64,000 bases of DNA, taken from positions 1 to 64,000 of the forward strand of contig JACEUU010000001.1 of NCBI GenBank assembly GCA_024998755.1, written 5' to 3'. Under the pieces are notes generated by a model, which saw only the letters and a list, made by a program, of their open reading frames with translations, ran no database searches and was not told the origin of the DNA. The number at the start of each line of letters is the position of its first letter. Positions within the stretch are counted from its first letter, which is position 1. This DNA comes from Vampirovibrio sp. (GTDB taxonomy: Bacteria; Cyanobacteriota; Vampirovibrionia; Vampirovibrionales; JAJTHC01). This document shows, piece by piece, positions 7,543 to 17,411 of the stretch. The position numbers were made by a program, and so were the translations under genes.

Positions 7543-9081
7543 ATGATGATGAACCAGTCTTCAACGCCATTCGAAGATAACCATACCCTACCGCCCGTTG
7601 CCCCCCCTATTTGGGAACGGGATGTTGACCCTGAACAAACGCTCTTACAACAAGAACAAGCCTTTGAAACCCGCCTAAGCCAAGGCGAAAAACCGTCTGC
7701 TCTCATCAAAAGCCCCACGGCAGCGGAAACTGCCCTCTTTAGCGTGCCACCCCAAAAAATCCGTGATGCTCATCGTCAAGTTCGCACGGTGCTTTCTATG
7801 GCAGATTTAAACGGCTACAAAGGTCGAGTTTCCAAGCTCATGGGGCTAACGGTTGAAGCCTCGTTACCTAAGCTAAAAATTGGCGATTTATGCTACATTG
7901 AAACCATTGATGGGGAAATGAAAGCCGCCGAAGTAGTTGCTTTCAAAGGCGATAAAGCCATTATGTTGCTGCTTTATGATGGCGGTGGCATTTATCAAGG
8001 GGCATGGGTTACCACTACGGGTATGCCCATTATGGTACCCGTTGGCGATTTCCTTAAAGGGCGACTCATTTCCCCCTTAGGCGAACCACTTGATGGTAGA
8101 CCGCTAGATACCCGAAACGCTAAGTGGGTGCCTGTTGAAGCTGCTCCGCCAGACCCCCTCAGCCGACCGATTATTTCCGCCAAGTTTTCAACTGGCGTAA
8201 GGGCGATTGATTCACTATTAACGATGGGTAATGGGCAAAGAATGGGCTTGTTTGCAGGGTCTGGTGTAGGGAAATCTACGTTGCTGGGTATGATTGCTCG
8301 GGAATCAGAAGCGGATGTCAACGTGGTTGCCCTCATTGGCGAACGGGGTCGGGAAGTGAAAGAATTTATGGAACACGCCCTGAAGGAAAAGGGTATGGCA
8401 AAATCTGTACTGGTGTGTTCTACAGGCGACCAACCGCCACTGATTCGGATGAAATGCCTGCAAACCGCCACCGCCATATGTGAATACTTCCGTAGCCAAG
8501 GCAAAAAAGTGTTTTTAATGACTGATACCGTTACCCGTTGTGCCATGAGCGGACGGGAAGTGGGGCTTTCCATTGGGGAGCCGCCCACAATGAAGGGGTA
8601 TCCGCCTTCAATATTTTCTTGGCTTCAAAAGGTGTTGGAACGTACAGGCATTACGGATGATGGGTCTATTACGGCTTTGTATACCACCCTAATGGAAGGA
8701 GATGACATTAACGACCCTGTTGTGGATACCGTTCGGGGTATTGTGGATGGGCACATTTTCCTTTCCAGAAAAGTGGCGGCTTCTAACCATTACCCTGCGA
8801 TTGATATTTTAGGCTCAGTTAGTAGGCTGTTTACCGAAATTTGCGATTTAGAACATATGCAGGCGGCGGGTAAAATGCGGGAACTAATGGCGGTTTATAA
8901 GGATGCTAAGGATTTGATTGATATTGGGGCGTATGAACATGGAAATAACCCAAAAATTGATTTGGCGATTCGGCTGATGCCAGATATTAACGGCTTCCTT
9001 CGGCAATCCATTAAAGATTCCGTCAGTATGGATGGGACGATTAATACGCTTAAAGACATGATGCGAGACGTTCATTTTTAG
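7543..9081 (+). CDS. fliI: Flagellar export ATPase FliI
   Basis: Hexameric ATPase of the flagellar type III export apparatus. Residues ~1-75 are a variable N-terminal part, longer than usual. The beta-barrel domain follows, then the nucleotide-binding domain: Walker A GSGVGKST, GERGREVKEF, DTVTRCAMSGREVGLSIGEPPT and GYPPSIFSWL, all diagnostic of FliI/SctN. At 512 residues it is longer than the usual ~440 because of the N-terminus. The gene begins ATGATGATG. The flagellar rod genes at 47094-49553 support FliI rather than a virulence homologue. A TATAAT at 7480-7485 could be its -10. No fliH or fliJ is adjacent. The downstream gene converges and overlaps it by 4 bp. Confidence 0.93.
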   Translation: MMMNQSSTPFEDNHTLPPVAPPIWERDVDPEQTLLQQEQAFETRLSQGEKPSALIKSPTAAETALFSVPPQKIRDAHRQVRTVLSMADLNGYKGRVSKLMGLTVEASLPKLKIGDLCYIETIDGEMKAAEVVAFKGDKAIMLLLYDGGGIYQGAWVTTTGMPIMVPVGDFLKGRLISPLGEPLDGRPLDTRNAKWVPVEAAPPDPLSRPIISAKFSTGVRAIDSLLTMGNGQRMGLFAGSGVGKSTLLGMIARESEADVNVVALIGERGREVKEFMEHALKEKGMAKSVLVCSTGDQPPLIRMKCLQTATAICEYFRSQGKKVFLMTDTVTRCAMSGREVGLSIGEPPTMKGYPPSIFSWLQKVLERTGITDDGSITALYTTLMEGDDINDPVVDTVRGIVDGHIFLSRKVAASNHYPAIDILGSVSRLFTEICDLEHMQAAGKMRELMAVYKDAKDLIDIGAYEHGNNPKIDLAIRLMPDINGFLRQSIKDSVSMDGTINTLKDMMRDVHF

Positions 9082-10607
9082 GTAGAAGCTTCACCACTAC
9101 CATAGAAATCATACTTATTTTCGGGTTTGGGCAAATAAGGTTTTTTGTAGCTTTCTAAATTCTTTTGCCTCGCAATTTTTCGCCGTTTTTGTTGTTTGAC
9201 TCTTAATTCGGCGTAATTATTGGGCATATTGGTTGTATCAAAGCCCAATTTAGCGGCTTCAATTTTGGCTTTGGCAAAGCTGTCTGCTTCCGCACTACTG
9301 GTAGCTGAAGTAGACGGTGTATTTGTTGATGCCACTGCTGGCTGTTGTTGCTGATTCATGTACGCTAGTAATTGCTGATATTTTTCTGCTGTAATGCCAC
9401 TATTACCAAAACTATTAACACTTGCAAACGCTAGAGGCGAAGCTACTGGTGGAAAGCCTGTTAGTGCTTGTTGCTGAGGCATTAAGGTGGTTTGAGGCAA
9501 GGCTTGTTGAATGGTGTAATCTGCTGGTAAAACCGCTCTGGGTGTGGCGGCTACTGTTGAAGCTGGCTGTTGCTGCTGGGCTTGTTGTTGAGCCTGTTCT
9601 TGGGCTTTGGCTTGAGCTTGAGCTTCTTGGGCTTCAGGGCTGGTATTTTGCAATACTGCTGTTAGGGTTGCTTTTGAAACTAATCCTACGCCCGCTACAT
9701 TGACCATTTCTTCTTGAACCGGTGCGGTAGGTGTTGGTGCTGGGCTAGTTGCTGTCGTATCAGTTGCTACTGGTGGCTGTATCGTTGGTTGTTGAACGGG
9801 TTGGGCTGCAACTGGTGCTTGAACCACTGGTTGCTGGGGTTGTTGTTGCACCATGATGGGTTGTTGTGCTACAACGGCTTGCCCTGTAGCAGCGGCGTTA
9901 TCTGCTTGGATTTTTTGATTGGCTAGTGCTGTGGCTTGGTCTTTCGTAATGCCTTGAGCCATCAGGGCATTACGATAAATTTCCATTTGTTTGCCTTCTT
10001 CTAATTTCTTTTGAACGTCTTTCCAGCCACTTAAGGCATTTTCTGCCGTGCTTTTGCCAAATTCACCTAGGTTTCCTGACAGTATCGCTGCAGATTGTTT
10101 ATCAGAAAGACTAGAATTACCTGTGCTTGCAACAACCGGTTGTTGAGCCACCGTAGCCATAACTGTTGTAGGGTTCACCCCTGCTGGTGCTGCAGTTGCT
10201 TGGGTTTGAGGCATGGTTGGTATGGTTGTTTGTAATTGTTGTAGGGCTTGTTCTTGTACACCTTGTTGTTGCCCTTTCATAGTAGTAGCTTGAATTTGAG
10301 CCTGTAGTGCAAGATTCTGTTGCTTTAATTGGTCATTAGCCTTGGTTACTTCGCTTACTTGAGCTGATTGCTGAGCCATTGCTAATACTTGCGGGGCAAC
10401 TTTTGTTGTGCCTTCAACGGCTAATGAATTAGCACCGGCTAAGGCTTGTTGTAAATCTGTCATGCCTTCCCCACCCGAAGTAGTAGGTTGGGTAGCCATT
10501 GGCATAGCTACTTGGGGTTGCGTAGGTTGTTGCCCCATAGCCATGGCTTGTTGCTGTTGTTGCAACAAGGCTGGATTATAAGTGCTAACTGGGTTGACGC
10601 CCGCCAT
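9078..10607 (-). CDS. Gln/Ala/Pro-rich low-complexity protein, unknown
   Basis: About 509 residues dominated by Gln, Ala, Pro and Val, including runs of Gln, with a basic C-terminus (QQKRRKIARQKNLESYKKPYLPKP). There is no signal peptide and no family I recognise. I start at ATG 10607 (MAGVNPVSTYNP); the frame extends to a TTG at 10628. Second gene of a pair: it follows the 10648-11091 gene by about 40 nt on the same strand. Its end overlaps the convergent fliI by 4 bp. A structural, flagellar or cell-surface role is possible, but only the position beside fliI hints at this. Confidence 0.7.
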   Translation of the reverse strand: MAGVNPVSTYNPALLQQQQQAMAMGQQPTQPQVAMPMATQPTTSGGEGMTDLQQALAGANSLAVEGTTKVAPQVLAMAQQSAQVSEVTKANDQLKQQNLALQAQIQATTMKGQQQGVQEQALQQLQTTIPTMPQTQATAAPAGVNPTTVMATVAQQPVVASTGNSSLSDKQSAAILSGNLGEFGKSTAENALSGWKDVQKKLEEGKQMEIYRNALMAQGITKDQATALANQKIQADNAAATGQAVVAQQPIMVQQQPQQPVVQAPVAAQPVQQPTIQPPVATDTTATSPAPTPTAPVQEEMVNVAGVGLVSKATLTAVLQNTSPEAQEAQAQAKAQEQAQQQAQQQQPASTVAATPRAVLPADYTIQQALPQTTLMPQQQALTGFPPVASPLAFASVNSFGNSGITAEKYQQLLAYMNQQQQPAVASTNTPSTSATSSAEADSFAKAKIEAAKLGFDTTNMPNNYAELRVKQQKRRKIARQKNLESYKKPYLPKPENKYDFYGSGEAST

Positions 10608-10647
10608 GATACTGAAATACTCCGACAATGAGGATTAATTAAAAACG

Positions 10648-11091
10648 TTAAAAGCTGATAGCCGTGTTGCTACTAAATGGTACAATCCCATTGACGGGAG
10701 GTATAAATCCAAGCCCTAGGGTTGAAAAGGGTGCATCTGAAGGTAAGCCGAGGGGCTTGAATGGGATGCTGGGTGCGGGTTTAATGTCGCCAAAAATAGA
10801 TTGTGCCACAGGCGTTAGTTGAATAGGCCCTTTGAGATTGAGCGGGTCTTGTTGCAGGGTGCTGGCATCAAAATTGCTGATGGAATAAGGGTTACCATTG
10901 GCTAGCAATAAGGTAGAAGGTACTACGCCAAACGGTTCTAGTTGGGCGTTATGCCGTAGTACTTGGTTCATTTCCGTATCGGTCGTGAAGTTACCACCAA
11001 ACGGGTCCCATTCGTAGGTTTTACGATAGGCTGCATTGGCGTTTAAAAATGATGAATCAAAAGCCGTAAAGCCTGGAAAAAGTGTGCTCAT
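10648..11091 (-). CDS. Conserved-looking hypothetical protein, 147 aa
   Basis: No recognised domain. The sequence is rich in Phe, Pro, Asn and Ser, lacks membrane segments and reads like a small folded or virion-like structural protein (MSTLFPGFTAFDSS, TPVAQSIFGDI, GFIPPVNGI). A purine-rich stretch with AGGAACGGGG precedes the ATG. First gene of the unit with the Gln-rich protein; the two are probably co-expressed. Confidence 0.65.
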   Translation of the reverse strand: MSTLFPGFTAFDSSFLNANAAYRKTYEWDPFGGNFTTDTEMNQVLRHNAQLEPFGVVPSTLLLANGNPYSISNFDASTLQQDPLNLKGPIQLTPVAQSIFGDIKPAPSIPFKPLGLPSDAPFSTLGLGFIPPVNGIVPFSSNTAISF

Positions 11092-11279
11092 TTTTTTGAT
11101 TTTACCCCGTTCCTAGTTGAAAGCCCCTTGCTTGGCAAAATAGCATTCATTACATTACTATAAGCATTAAACCCCTCTTTGTATCATTTTGTGTTAGGTA
11201 GCATACTTTTTGATTGACAAGCGTTTGTATAAATGAAATGCTATCAAAAAACTTTACTTTAGGAGGTTCAACGTTTTTT

Positions 11280-12113
11280 ATGATGGTCTTAACGGCTTCA
11301 TCAACGTCATTATATCCTTATTCCTCTAGTTATTCGTTAAAAAAGGGTACTACGACTGCTGATGCAACGACTAACCCCGCATCATACCCAGTGCGTAAAA
11401 ATAGACCCACGGTTTCACCTCCATCCCCTGCCATGCCTGTATGGATGCCTATTGCGTTAATTGGCGGAAGTATTGGTGCTGCTACACTTGTTGCAATATC
11501 ACTGGTCGTAAATCGTAAAAAAACGAGTGCTGTAGCCCCCAATACTGAAGTTGTAAGCACTTTAGCGAAAGAAGGAGCTGAGATAGTTGAAACAGTAGGG
11601 AAACAAGGTCTTGACATAGTCAGCAAAACAATCACTGCTGAAAAACCAGTGCCAGTAACTAAACCTGAAACAACGACGTCCAAACCGTGGTGGAAGCAGA
11701 AATGGTTAAGTTTTGTTGCAACTGCAACTGTTGTTGTAAGTGCTTTCGGCGGAATTTCTACAATGTGGAAACCAGTTAAAAACCTTGATTTGGCTAAACC
11801 TATTGATATGGAAAGGATTGCTCAAGCAATTCCTCCGCTGACCAAAAATCCTCTCTATCAATTGGGTTTTGAGTGTGTGGATAAAACAACACTGCAGGTC
11901 TCACAATCGGCAATTAAAGACCCTACAAAGTTTCCTCCAACGATACCCCAAACGTTAGAAAACTTACCAACAGCTCAAGCATGTGCGGCTAGCTTGCCTA
12001 TTTTAAACAGGTGGGGAACAACCAGACCTAGTTCTTTTTTATTAGCCGTTCACGACCGTAATAATCGATTCGTCGGGATTCAAATCCCAAAAAATTATCG
12101 GCAGACGAGCTAG
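11280..12113 (+). CDS. N-terminal part of a frameshifted membrane metalloprotease-like protein
   Basis: Begins with two Met codons after AGGAGG (11261-11266), a strong ribosome site though 13 nt away; the frame also opens at TTG 11214. Two membrane segments are visible: MPVWMPIALIGGSIGAATLVAISLV and WLSFVATATVVVSAFGGIS. The stop at 12111-12113 is probably not the natural end. Reading one base back inside the A6 tract at 12089-12094 continues as KLSADELGKLTLPELQAKF and joins the next frame without a stop. With that join the product is about 590-600 residues. See the frameshift finding. Confidence 0.7.
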   Translation: MMVLTASSTSLYPYSSSYSLKKGTTTADATTNPASYPVRKNRPTVSPPSPAMPVWMPIALIGGSIGAATLVAISLVVNRKKTSAVAPNTEVVSTLAKEGAEIVETVGKQGLDIVSKTITAEKPVPVTKPETTTSKPWWKQKWLSFVATATVVVSAFGGISTMWKPVKNLDLAKPIDMERIAQAIPPLTKNPLYQLGFECVDKTTLQVSQSAIKDPTKFPPTIPQTLENLPTAQACAASLPILNRWGTTRPSSFLLAVHDRNNRFVGIQIPKNYRQTS

Positions 12114-12208
12114 GGAAATTAACTTTACCAGAGCTTCAAGCAAAATTCCAGCCTAAACTAGGGACTCTTGTTTTTTTTACTAAAGAGAGTCAAGAAGCGT
12201 ATGATCAG

Positions 12209-13030
12209 TTGTCATTACAAGACCGACTGACGCAGTATACAACAAAATACATAGCTATTGCCCCTAAAATTGATACGAGTAAAGTGGACTTTAACCAACC
12301 CATTCCTATTGCAACACGCTTTCTACCTCAAGACCTAGAATTAAAAGCACAAATAGCCAAAGCCTTTGCTGTAATAAACGCCTCCCCTCAGGGCAATGAA
12401 ATCCTAAGACTCGCTAAAGAAAACAAGATAGCCTTGCAGTATTTACCCGATGATAGGCCTTCAAGCAGACAAAATGGTCATTTCATATCAGAAGATAATG
12501 CCGTAAGATTGTCTTCAGCTTTGTTAAACACACAGAACTTACGTACAACAGACGGGTTCAATTTTTTGGTTTTTGTTTTAACGCATGAATTAGGGCATGG
12601 GGTTATTGATAATGAATGGTTAATAGCCCGAAATGAAACAAGACCACCAATAAGAACTAAGTATGATAAAGAGGGGCGTATTCTAGGAGGTGTTTTAAGT
12701 TTTGATGGGATAGAGAACAAATCACATCTTGAAGAAATGACGGTCAACACCCTAGCTACTACAATAGCTTCTCAGTTAGTAGGTAAATTACCACCTTTGC
12801 AAATGTATAACGCGCCATTATTACAAATGGATACATCCATTGAATTTGCCAAAGCCTATGGCTTCTACTCACATCCAGGTCTAGCATCGTTAGGTTTTGA
12901 CCAAGAAACTTACAAAGACCAAGAAGCTGATACAATTTACAATAGACTAGGCATTGGCGATTTTACTCTCAATCGGGCTTTAGCAACAGAAGTGGCTCTT
13001 CGAGAAAAAGAAGCTCAAAAGAAGCCTTAA
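12209..13030 (+). CDS. C-terminal part of the frameshifted protein: HExxH zinc metallopeptidase domain
   Basis: The frame is open from inside the A6 tract at 12089; the TTG at 12209 is only the first candidate start and has no ribosome site. The domain has FVLTHELGHGVIDNEW, a classic HExxH zinc motif with a hydrophobic flank. A downstream Glu of LEEMTVN about 50 residues later could be the third ligand, as in gluzincin-type peptidases. The rest is unfamiliar. It is probably the catalytic half of one protein with the upstream membrane-anchored part. The 3' end overlaps the convergent 13027 gene by 4 bp. Confidence 0.7.
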   Translation: MSLQDRLTQYTTKYIAIAPKIDTSKVDFNQPIPIATRFLPQDLELKAQIAKAFAVINASPQGNEILRLAKENKIALQYLPDDRPSSRQNGHFISEDNAVRLSSALLNTQNLRTTDGFNFLVFVLTHELGHGVIDNEWLIARNETRPPIRTKYDKEGRILGGVLSFDGIENKSHLEEMTVNTLATTIASQLVGKLPPLQMYNAPLLQMDTSIEFAKAYGFYSHPGLASLGFDQETYKDQEADTIYNRLGIGDFTLNRALATEVALREKEAQKKP

Positions 13031-14529
13031 CCCAAGCTTTGAACCCGTTGTAATGAAGCTTGGTAAATGGCACGGCAAACAATGACACCATCTAACACAT
13101 AATCCACACTTACTTCACCCACTAATTCATCAGGGCTAATGGAAACCAACGAAAGTTGCTCTAACCGTTTCCAAACCGTGTTATCGGGGTATTTAAATTC
13201 AAACGAAAAGAACCCAGCATTACCCGCAACACGGGTAGGTGCAATTTCAAACACCCTGTGTTGGTTCCGTTGCGGTTCTACATTCAACCCAAACGTATCA
13301 AATACTTTTTGCTTCAACAATAAGGTTTCTTGCCAATGCCCAACAAACCGCTTAGGGTTAAAGCCAGTGGTTAATTCTTGCCATTGCTGTTGTACGTTTT
13401 CTAACTGGCGTGCCAATAACGAAGCCTTCTGTTGTTCTTGGCTAAAGGCTCGTTGTTGTTCTAGCTTGTTACGTTCTACATCTAGCAACTGGCGTTGAAG
13501 TACGGCTTTTTCTTCCATCAACTTCATGTTCTGTTGTTCATTCGCAACAGTTTTCAATTGCTGAACCATTTGCGTCAATTCTTTTACTTTTTTATTAAAC
13601 AAATTGTTCACGTTGTAAAGGTGAGAATTTAATTTCTCTGCTTCAATTAACTTGCGTTGATTCGCTTCTTTTTCACCCATTAGGCGTTCCACAATTTGCA
13701 TGGTGGTTGCGTTGTTAAGTGCTGTACTACCATTCGGTATGGGTAGAATCGCTCCGCCAACCGTATTGTTTTGAGAAGCCATAATGGCTGAAGGCGGGGC
13801 TTCTTGAGCCGTTAATTGAATAGGGGCATCCATTGAAAGCGTGCTGGTTGTTAAGGTATTAGTGGTTGGGTTAGATGGTATTGAAGGTAGCTTGGTTAAA
13901 TCTGTGGTAATTTGTTGGTCTACCGTGCTTACTTCTACTAGGGCTTCCGCACTGGCGGCAAACGCTGTACGCAATGGTGTAGCAGGTGCTACTGTTGGTT
14001 GTTCAGCCACTGGGGGTAAAGTCTGCAAGGTTGGCTCAGCCGCTTGGGCTTCTTCAGGTAGCTCAATCAATTCTAAAAAAACAAGTTTGTCTTTGGTGTA
14101 ACTAGGGCTATTTCCCCAAGCATTCTTAAAATTGGTTGAAATTGGGGCGACTTTTGGAACGATATTTTCTTCAGTCATAGGGTGTGATTGGTAGGTCTCT
14201 TCAATCTCCACGGGTGCTTCTTGCACAACAATAGCCGGAGGTTCAATCTGAACAGCAACGCTGTGGTTGGAAGCTGGTAATTGAATAAGTTGTTTAATTT
14301 GTTTGAGATTACGCCCTAGCGTTAAGTGCTTCTTCACATTTTTGAATAAATTCAGATGCTGCGAACTATAAACTTTTTCGCCTTGCGGAGAAGTGGGAAT
14401 ACTTAACCCTAAAGCTACTTCCCATTCATTCAGTTGATTGGGGGCAATATCATATTTTTCAAGCGTTTCAGCTATTACAGCGGCACTTAAAACCGTTGAG
14501 GTGTGTTGGCGTGTCATCATCATCATCAT
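13027..14529 (-). CDS. MerR-like HTH protein with long coiled coil, unknown role
   Basis: 500 residues starting with five Met codons. Residues ~10-80 (VIAETLEKYDIAPNQLNEWE, KVYSSQHLNLFKNVKKHLTLGRNLKQIKQLI) follow the MerR-type winged-helix pattern. Residues ~85-280 are disordered and Pro/Thr-rich. Residues ~285-395 form a Gln/Glu/Lys-rich coiled coil (ERLMGEKEANQRKLIEAEKL). The last ~100 residues are a compact unknown domain (FVGHWQETLLLKQKVFDTFG, RVFEIAPTRV). This resembles cell-division or development scaffolds more than metal-responsive MerR regulators, but I cannot name it. Convergent with the metalloprotease gene. Confidence 0.7.
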   Translation of the reverse strand: MMMMMTRQHTSTVLSAAVIAETLEKYDIAPNQLNEWEVALGLSIPTSPQGEKVYSSQHLNLFKNVKKHLTLGRNLKQIKQLIQLPASNHSVAVQIEPPAIVVQEAPVEIEETYQSHPMTEENIVPKVAPISTNFKNAWGNSPSYTKDKLVFLELIELPEEAQAAEPTLQTLPPVAEQPTVAPATPLRTAFAASAEALVEVSTVDQQITTDLTKLPSIPSNPTTNTLTTSTLSMDAPIQLTAQEAPPSAIMASQNNTVGGAILPIPNGSTALNNATTMQIVERLMGEKEANQRKLIEAEKLNSHLYNVNNLFNKKVKELTQMVQQLKTVANEQQNMKLMEEKAVLQRQLLDVERNKLEQQRAFSQEQQKASLLARQLENVQQQWQELTTGFNPKRFVGHWQETLLLKQKVFDTFGLNVEPQRNQHRVFEIAPTRVAGNAGFFSFEFKYPDNTVWKRLEQLSLVSISPDELVGEVSVDYVLDGVIVCRAIYQASLQRVQSLG

Positions 14530-14788
14530 TGGAGGGTCTGCTCTCTTTTTTTCAAATAGGGGTAAGCAAAATTTTTTATAAAAGACTGTTCTTTTATTAT
14601 AGAGACATTTATGCCGACAGGACTATCCTTTTTTTCAATTCCCCCTCATTTAAACGATTTGTTTGCAAGGGGAAAAACCTACTCCCTTAATTGAATGATG
14701 CCACTAAAGTAAGGCACTTTTAAATCCGACTTTCCATTTGAAGTGTTAGTTTTTAAAACCGGTCAAATTAGAGAGGGCTATTTTTAGG

Positions 14789-15883
14789 ATGTGGTTTCGG
14801 TTTTTCAGTAAACTCTCTTGGTTAGGTTATTTTAAGGTTATTTTGTTGGCTAGCTTCATGGCTATTACTTCATTTGCACAAGCCGAACCCCTAACAGCTA
14901 CGGTTTTAGATGACCTCTTCCTGTTAGATGCTCCGCCTTCTGTTGACGTGATGAGGCAAATACCAACCCCAAACGAGGGCTACCCAAAACGTCAACAGAT
15001 AACTAAAACCACGATTTCGCCAAGGGGAACGCAAGCAGTAGCCTATTTATCAACCCTTGCTAATCATAGTATGCCACTGACAGAAACAGCTTTATCAACC
15101 CAATCTTTAACCCCCTCATTAAGAAGTTCAACCAGCATTTCCACCCAAGAGTTGTTAATCATCGCTCGATCGCCTGAATTGGTGTTGGCACTGCAACGCA
15201 TGAGCTTTACGCCACAATCTCGGGTTTCGTTGGATGCCTTACGCCAACGAGGTGGCAAGGTAATGTTCAAGAATTTAGCTGAATTAGGGAGCCAATATTC
15301 GACGTTTGATGCGTTAGCATGGCTAAGTAAAGACCCTACAACCCAAGGGGCATGGGTGCTGTTTATTGCAGAAAAACATCGGAAGGCACCCGTTGAAGCG
15401 TTAGCTAGTTTAATTACCCATGAAGCCCTGCACGCAGATTTTCAAAATTCTTATTGTGAAGAAGAACACGCTTGGTTGGCTGAAGTAACCGCTTGGCAGC
15501 AATTTAAGGCTCAAAACCCCACACTGCAACATATTCCTAAAGGTTGGTATGGTTTGGTCGATAGATTAAATGCCATTGAAACCGCCTTAGCCCAGCAAGC
15601 CTTAAAAGCGATGATTCGTAATAACCCGGGGTATGCGGGGTTGCAGGAAGCATCGCCGTATTTTCGGTATTCTCCGTTTGAAGTACCTGCTACTACCGTG
15701 GTGGATTCTATGGCTTTGCGGCAAAGTAAGTCGGTTGCCGAAGTGAAAATGGTGCAATCTGCCATGGGGCAGCCCCTAAAACCGATAAATGCTTTTCGGG
15801 AGAAACCCACTTTAGAAAAGCCCTTTCCCTTAGCTGTCAACGGTCGACCTAAGTTGACTTTGCGTCCGTTAAGAACGTGGTAA
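14789..15883 (+). CDS. Secreted putative zinc peptidase (HEALH motif)
   Basis: 364 residues with a clear signal peptide (basic start, hydrophobic KVILLASFMAITSF, likely cleavage after AQA). Residues ~205-240 contain ASLITHEALHADFQ, then CEEEHAWLAEVTAW: an HExxH helix followed by a Glu-rich helix that could supply the third ligand. I do not recognise the family and inactive relatives exist, so activity is inferred. Preceded by about 100 nt with no gene and followed by a terminator shared with rplA. Confidence 0.72.
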   Translation: MWFRFFSKLSWLGYFKVILLASFMAITSFAQAEPLTATVLDDLFLLDAPPSVDVMRQIPTPNEGYPKRQQITKTTISPRGTQAVAYLSTLANHSMPLTETALSTQSLTPSLRSSTSISTQELLIIARSPELVLALQRMSFTPQSRVSLDALRQRGGKVMFKNLAELGSQYSTFDALAWLSKDPTTQGAWVLFIAEKHRKAPVEALASLITHEALHADFQNSYCEEEHAWLAEVTAWQQFKAQNPTLQHIPKGWYGLVDRLNAIETALAQQALKAMIRNNPGYAGLQEASPYFRYSPFEVPATTVVDSMALRQSKSVAEVKMVQSAMGQPLKPINAFREKPTLEKPFPLAVNGRPKLTLRPLRTW

Positions 15884-15888
15884 TAAAA

Positions 15889-15928
15889 GAAAACCCCCTC
15901 TTGATGTTTCAACATCAAGAGGGGGTAA
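15889..15928. terminator. Strong hairpin terminator of the rplK-rplA operon
   Basis: Near-perfect 16-bp stem ACCCCCTCTTGATGTT with its complement (15893-15908 with 15911-15926). The T-rich tract follows on the minus strand, so it mainly ends the leftward ribosomal operon. Confidence 0.9.
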
Positions 15929-15948
15929 ACTAAAAATCGAGCCTACAG

Positions 15949-16680
15949 TTAAACGGTGGCTGATTTCAATTCGTTAGCAATAACAGAAGGGTCAATCCGA
16001 ACGGATGGGCTCATCGTGCTAGTTAGGAAGATAGACTTAACGTAAACGCCTTTTGCAGCAGCCGGTTTGGCTCTTAAAACCGTGTCATACACCGCAAAAA
16101 TGTTACGCAACAAAGCTTCTTTGGTAAAGTTCAATTTACCCACAGCAATGTGTAAAACACCTTGCTTATCGGGACGAACTTCAACTTGCCCTGCTTTAAT
16201 GCGTTTAACCGTAGCAGCCACATCAAATGTTACTGTGCCTGTTTTAGGGTTGGGCATTAAGCCTTTAGGCCCTAGTAATTTACCAATTTTACCTAAGGCT
16301 ACCATCATGTCTGGGGTAGCAATTAGCACATCAAAATCAAAGAAGTTTTCGTTTTTAATGCGGTCAATTAAGTCTTCAGACCCAACCACTTCCGCACCAG
16401 CCGCTTGAGCTTCGCTCACTTTTTCGCCTTTTGCAATAACAGCAACCCGAATGGTTTTACCCGTACCTTCTGGCAATACGCAGGTGGTACGAATTTGCTG
16501 GTCGGCGTGTTTCATGTTAATGCCTAAGCGAATGTGAAGTTCAAAGGTTTCATCAAATTTTGCAACGCTTTTCACGGCGGATTGTAGCGTTGCCACTCCC
16601 TCGGATATCGAGGTAGGTTGTTTCAAAACGGCTAAAGCGTCTTGAAGGGTTTGTTGACGTTTCGTCAATTTCGTGGCCAT
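15949..16680 (-). CDS. rplA: 50S ribosomal protein L1
   Basis: 243 residues, normal length. L1 hallmarks are visible: [60 protein letters not shown] and the C-terminal [22 protein letters not shown]1 forms the L1 stalk beside the E site and often represses its own operon by binding mRNA. Follows rplK by 81 bp on the same strand. The usual secE-nusG upstream and rplJ-rplL downstream are not adjacent. Confidence 0.98.
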   Translation of the reverse strand: MATKLTKRQQTLQDALAVLKQPTSISEGVATLQSAVKSVAKFDETFELHIRLGINMKHADQQIRTTCVLPEGTGKTIRVAVIAKGEKVSEAQAAGAEVVGSEDLIDRIKNENFFDFDVLIATPDMMVALGKIGKLLGPKGLMPNPKTGTVTFDVAATVKRIKAGQVEVRPDKQGVLHIAVGKLNFTKEALLRNIFAVYDTVLRAKPAAAKGVYVKSIFLTSTMSPSVRIDPSVIANELKSATV

Positions 16681-16761
16681 TGGTTAAGCTCCAATTTAAA
16701 AGAATAAAGTGTTTACGCAACGGGTTTGTAAACAGGGGAAATAACAAACCTAAAAATAGGC

Positions 16762-17184
16762 TTATTCTACAACAGTTAACCCAGCAGAACGGGCGGAACC
16801 CATTACTTGCTTCATAGCAGCATCAATATCATTCGCGTTTAAATCAGCCAATTTAATTTCGGCAATTTTACGTACTTGAGCCATTGTTACGCTACCAACT
16901 GGTTGTTTTGGGTTGGCGGCACCACTTGCTACGCCAGCTTCTTGTTTTAGCAAAAAGCTAGTAGGGGGTGTTTTTAGTTCAAAGGTAAATGAACGGTCTT
17001 CATACACAGTAATTTCTACTGGAATAATTTGCCCGATTTTATCTTGTGTTTGGGCGTTGTATTCTTTACAGAAACCCATAATGTTGACGCCGTGTTGACC
17101 CAGAGCTGGGCCTACGGGTGGCGATGGGTTTGCTTTACCAGCATTAAGGGCTAATTTAATTTTGCCCGTTACTTTTTTAGCCAT
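16762..17184 (-). CDS. rplK: 50S ribosomal protein L11
   Basis: 140 residues, canonical length. [37 protein letters not shown] and [14 protein letters not shown] and the C-terminal [11 protein letters not shown] define L11, the GTPase-centre protein that binds 23S rRNA. First gene of the rplK-rplA unit; its 5' leader (17185-17411) runs up to a divergent tRNA-Leu gene. Confidence 0.98.
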   Translation of the reverse strand: MAKKVTGKIKLALNAGKANPSPPVGPALGQHGVNIMGFCKEYNAQTQDKIGQIIPVEITVYEDRSFTFELKTPPTSFLLKQEAGVASGAANPKQPVGSVTMAQVRKIAEIKLADLNANDIDAAMKQVMGSARSAGLTVVE

Positions 17185-17411
17185 GATTGTTGTTTTTGAA
17201 CCTCCAATGGTGTACTTCGTGGTTTAGGGGTGGGGTTACACGCTGAAAAGCGAATAGTTCACCCAGTAAACCATTCGTTATTTTCCAATAAACACACCGC
17301 CGTTGCAAGCCATCGGTTTTACTGTTACCAATTAATGTCCTCCCCCCTTGACACCACCGTGCGTTCAGTTAAGAATAAGAACCGAGGCCAAACCTCTAAC
17401 GAACTAAAATT

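Noticed and set aside
9422-9926. Hydrophobic plus-strand frames inside the Gln-rich gene
   Set aside because: Complement of CAG/CAA-rich codons; shadows of the minus-strand gene.
17185-17411. L1-binding or riboswitch-like structure in the rplK leader
   Set aside because: I could not find a motif resembling the 23S L1 site or a known riboswitch by eye.
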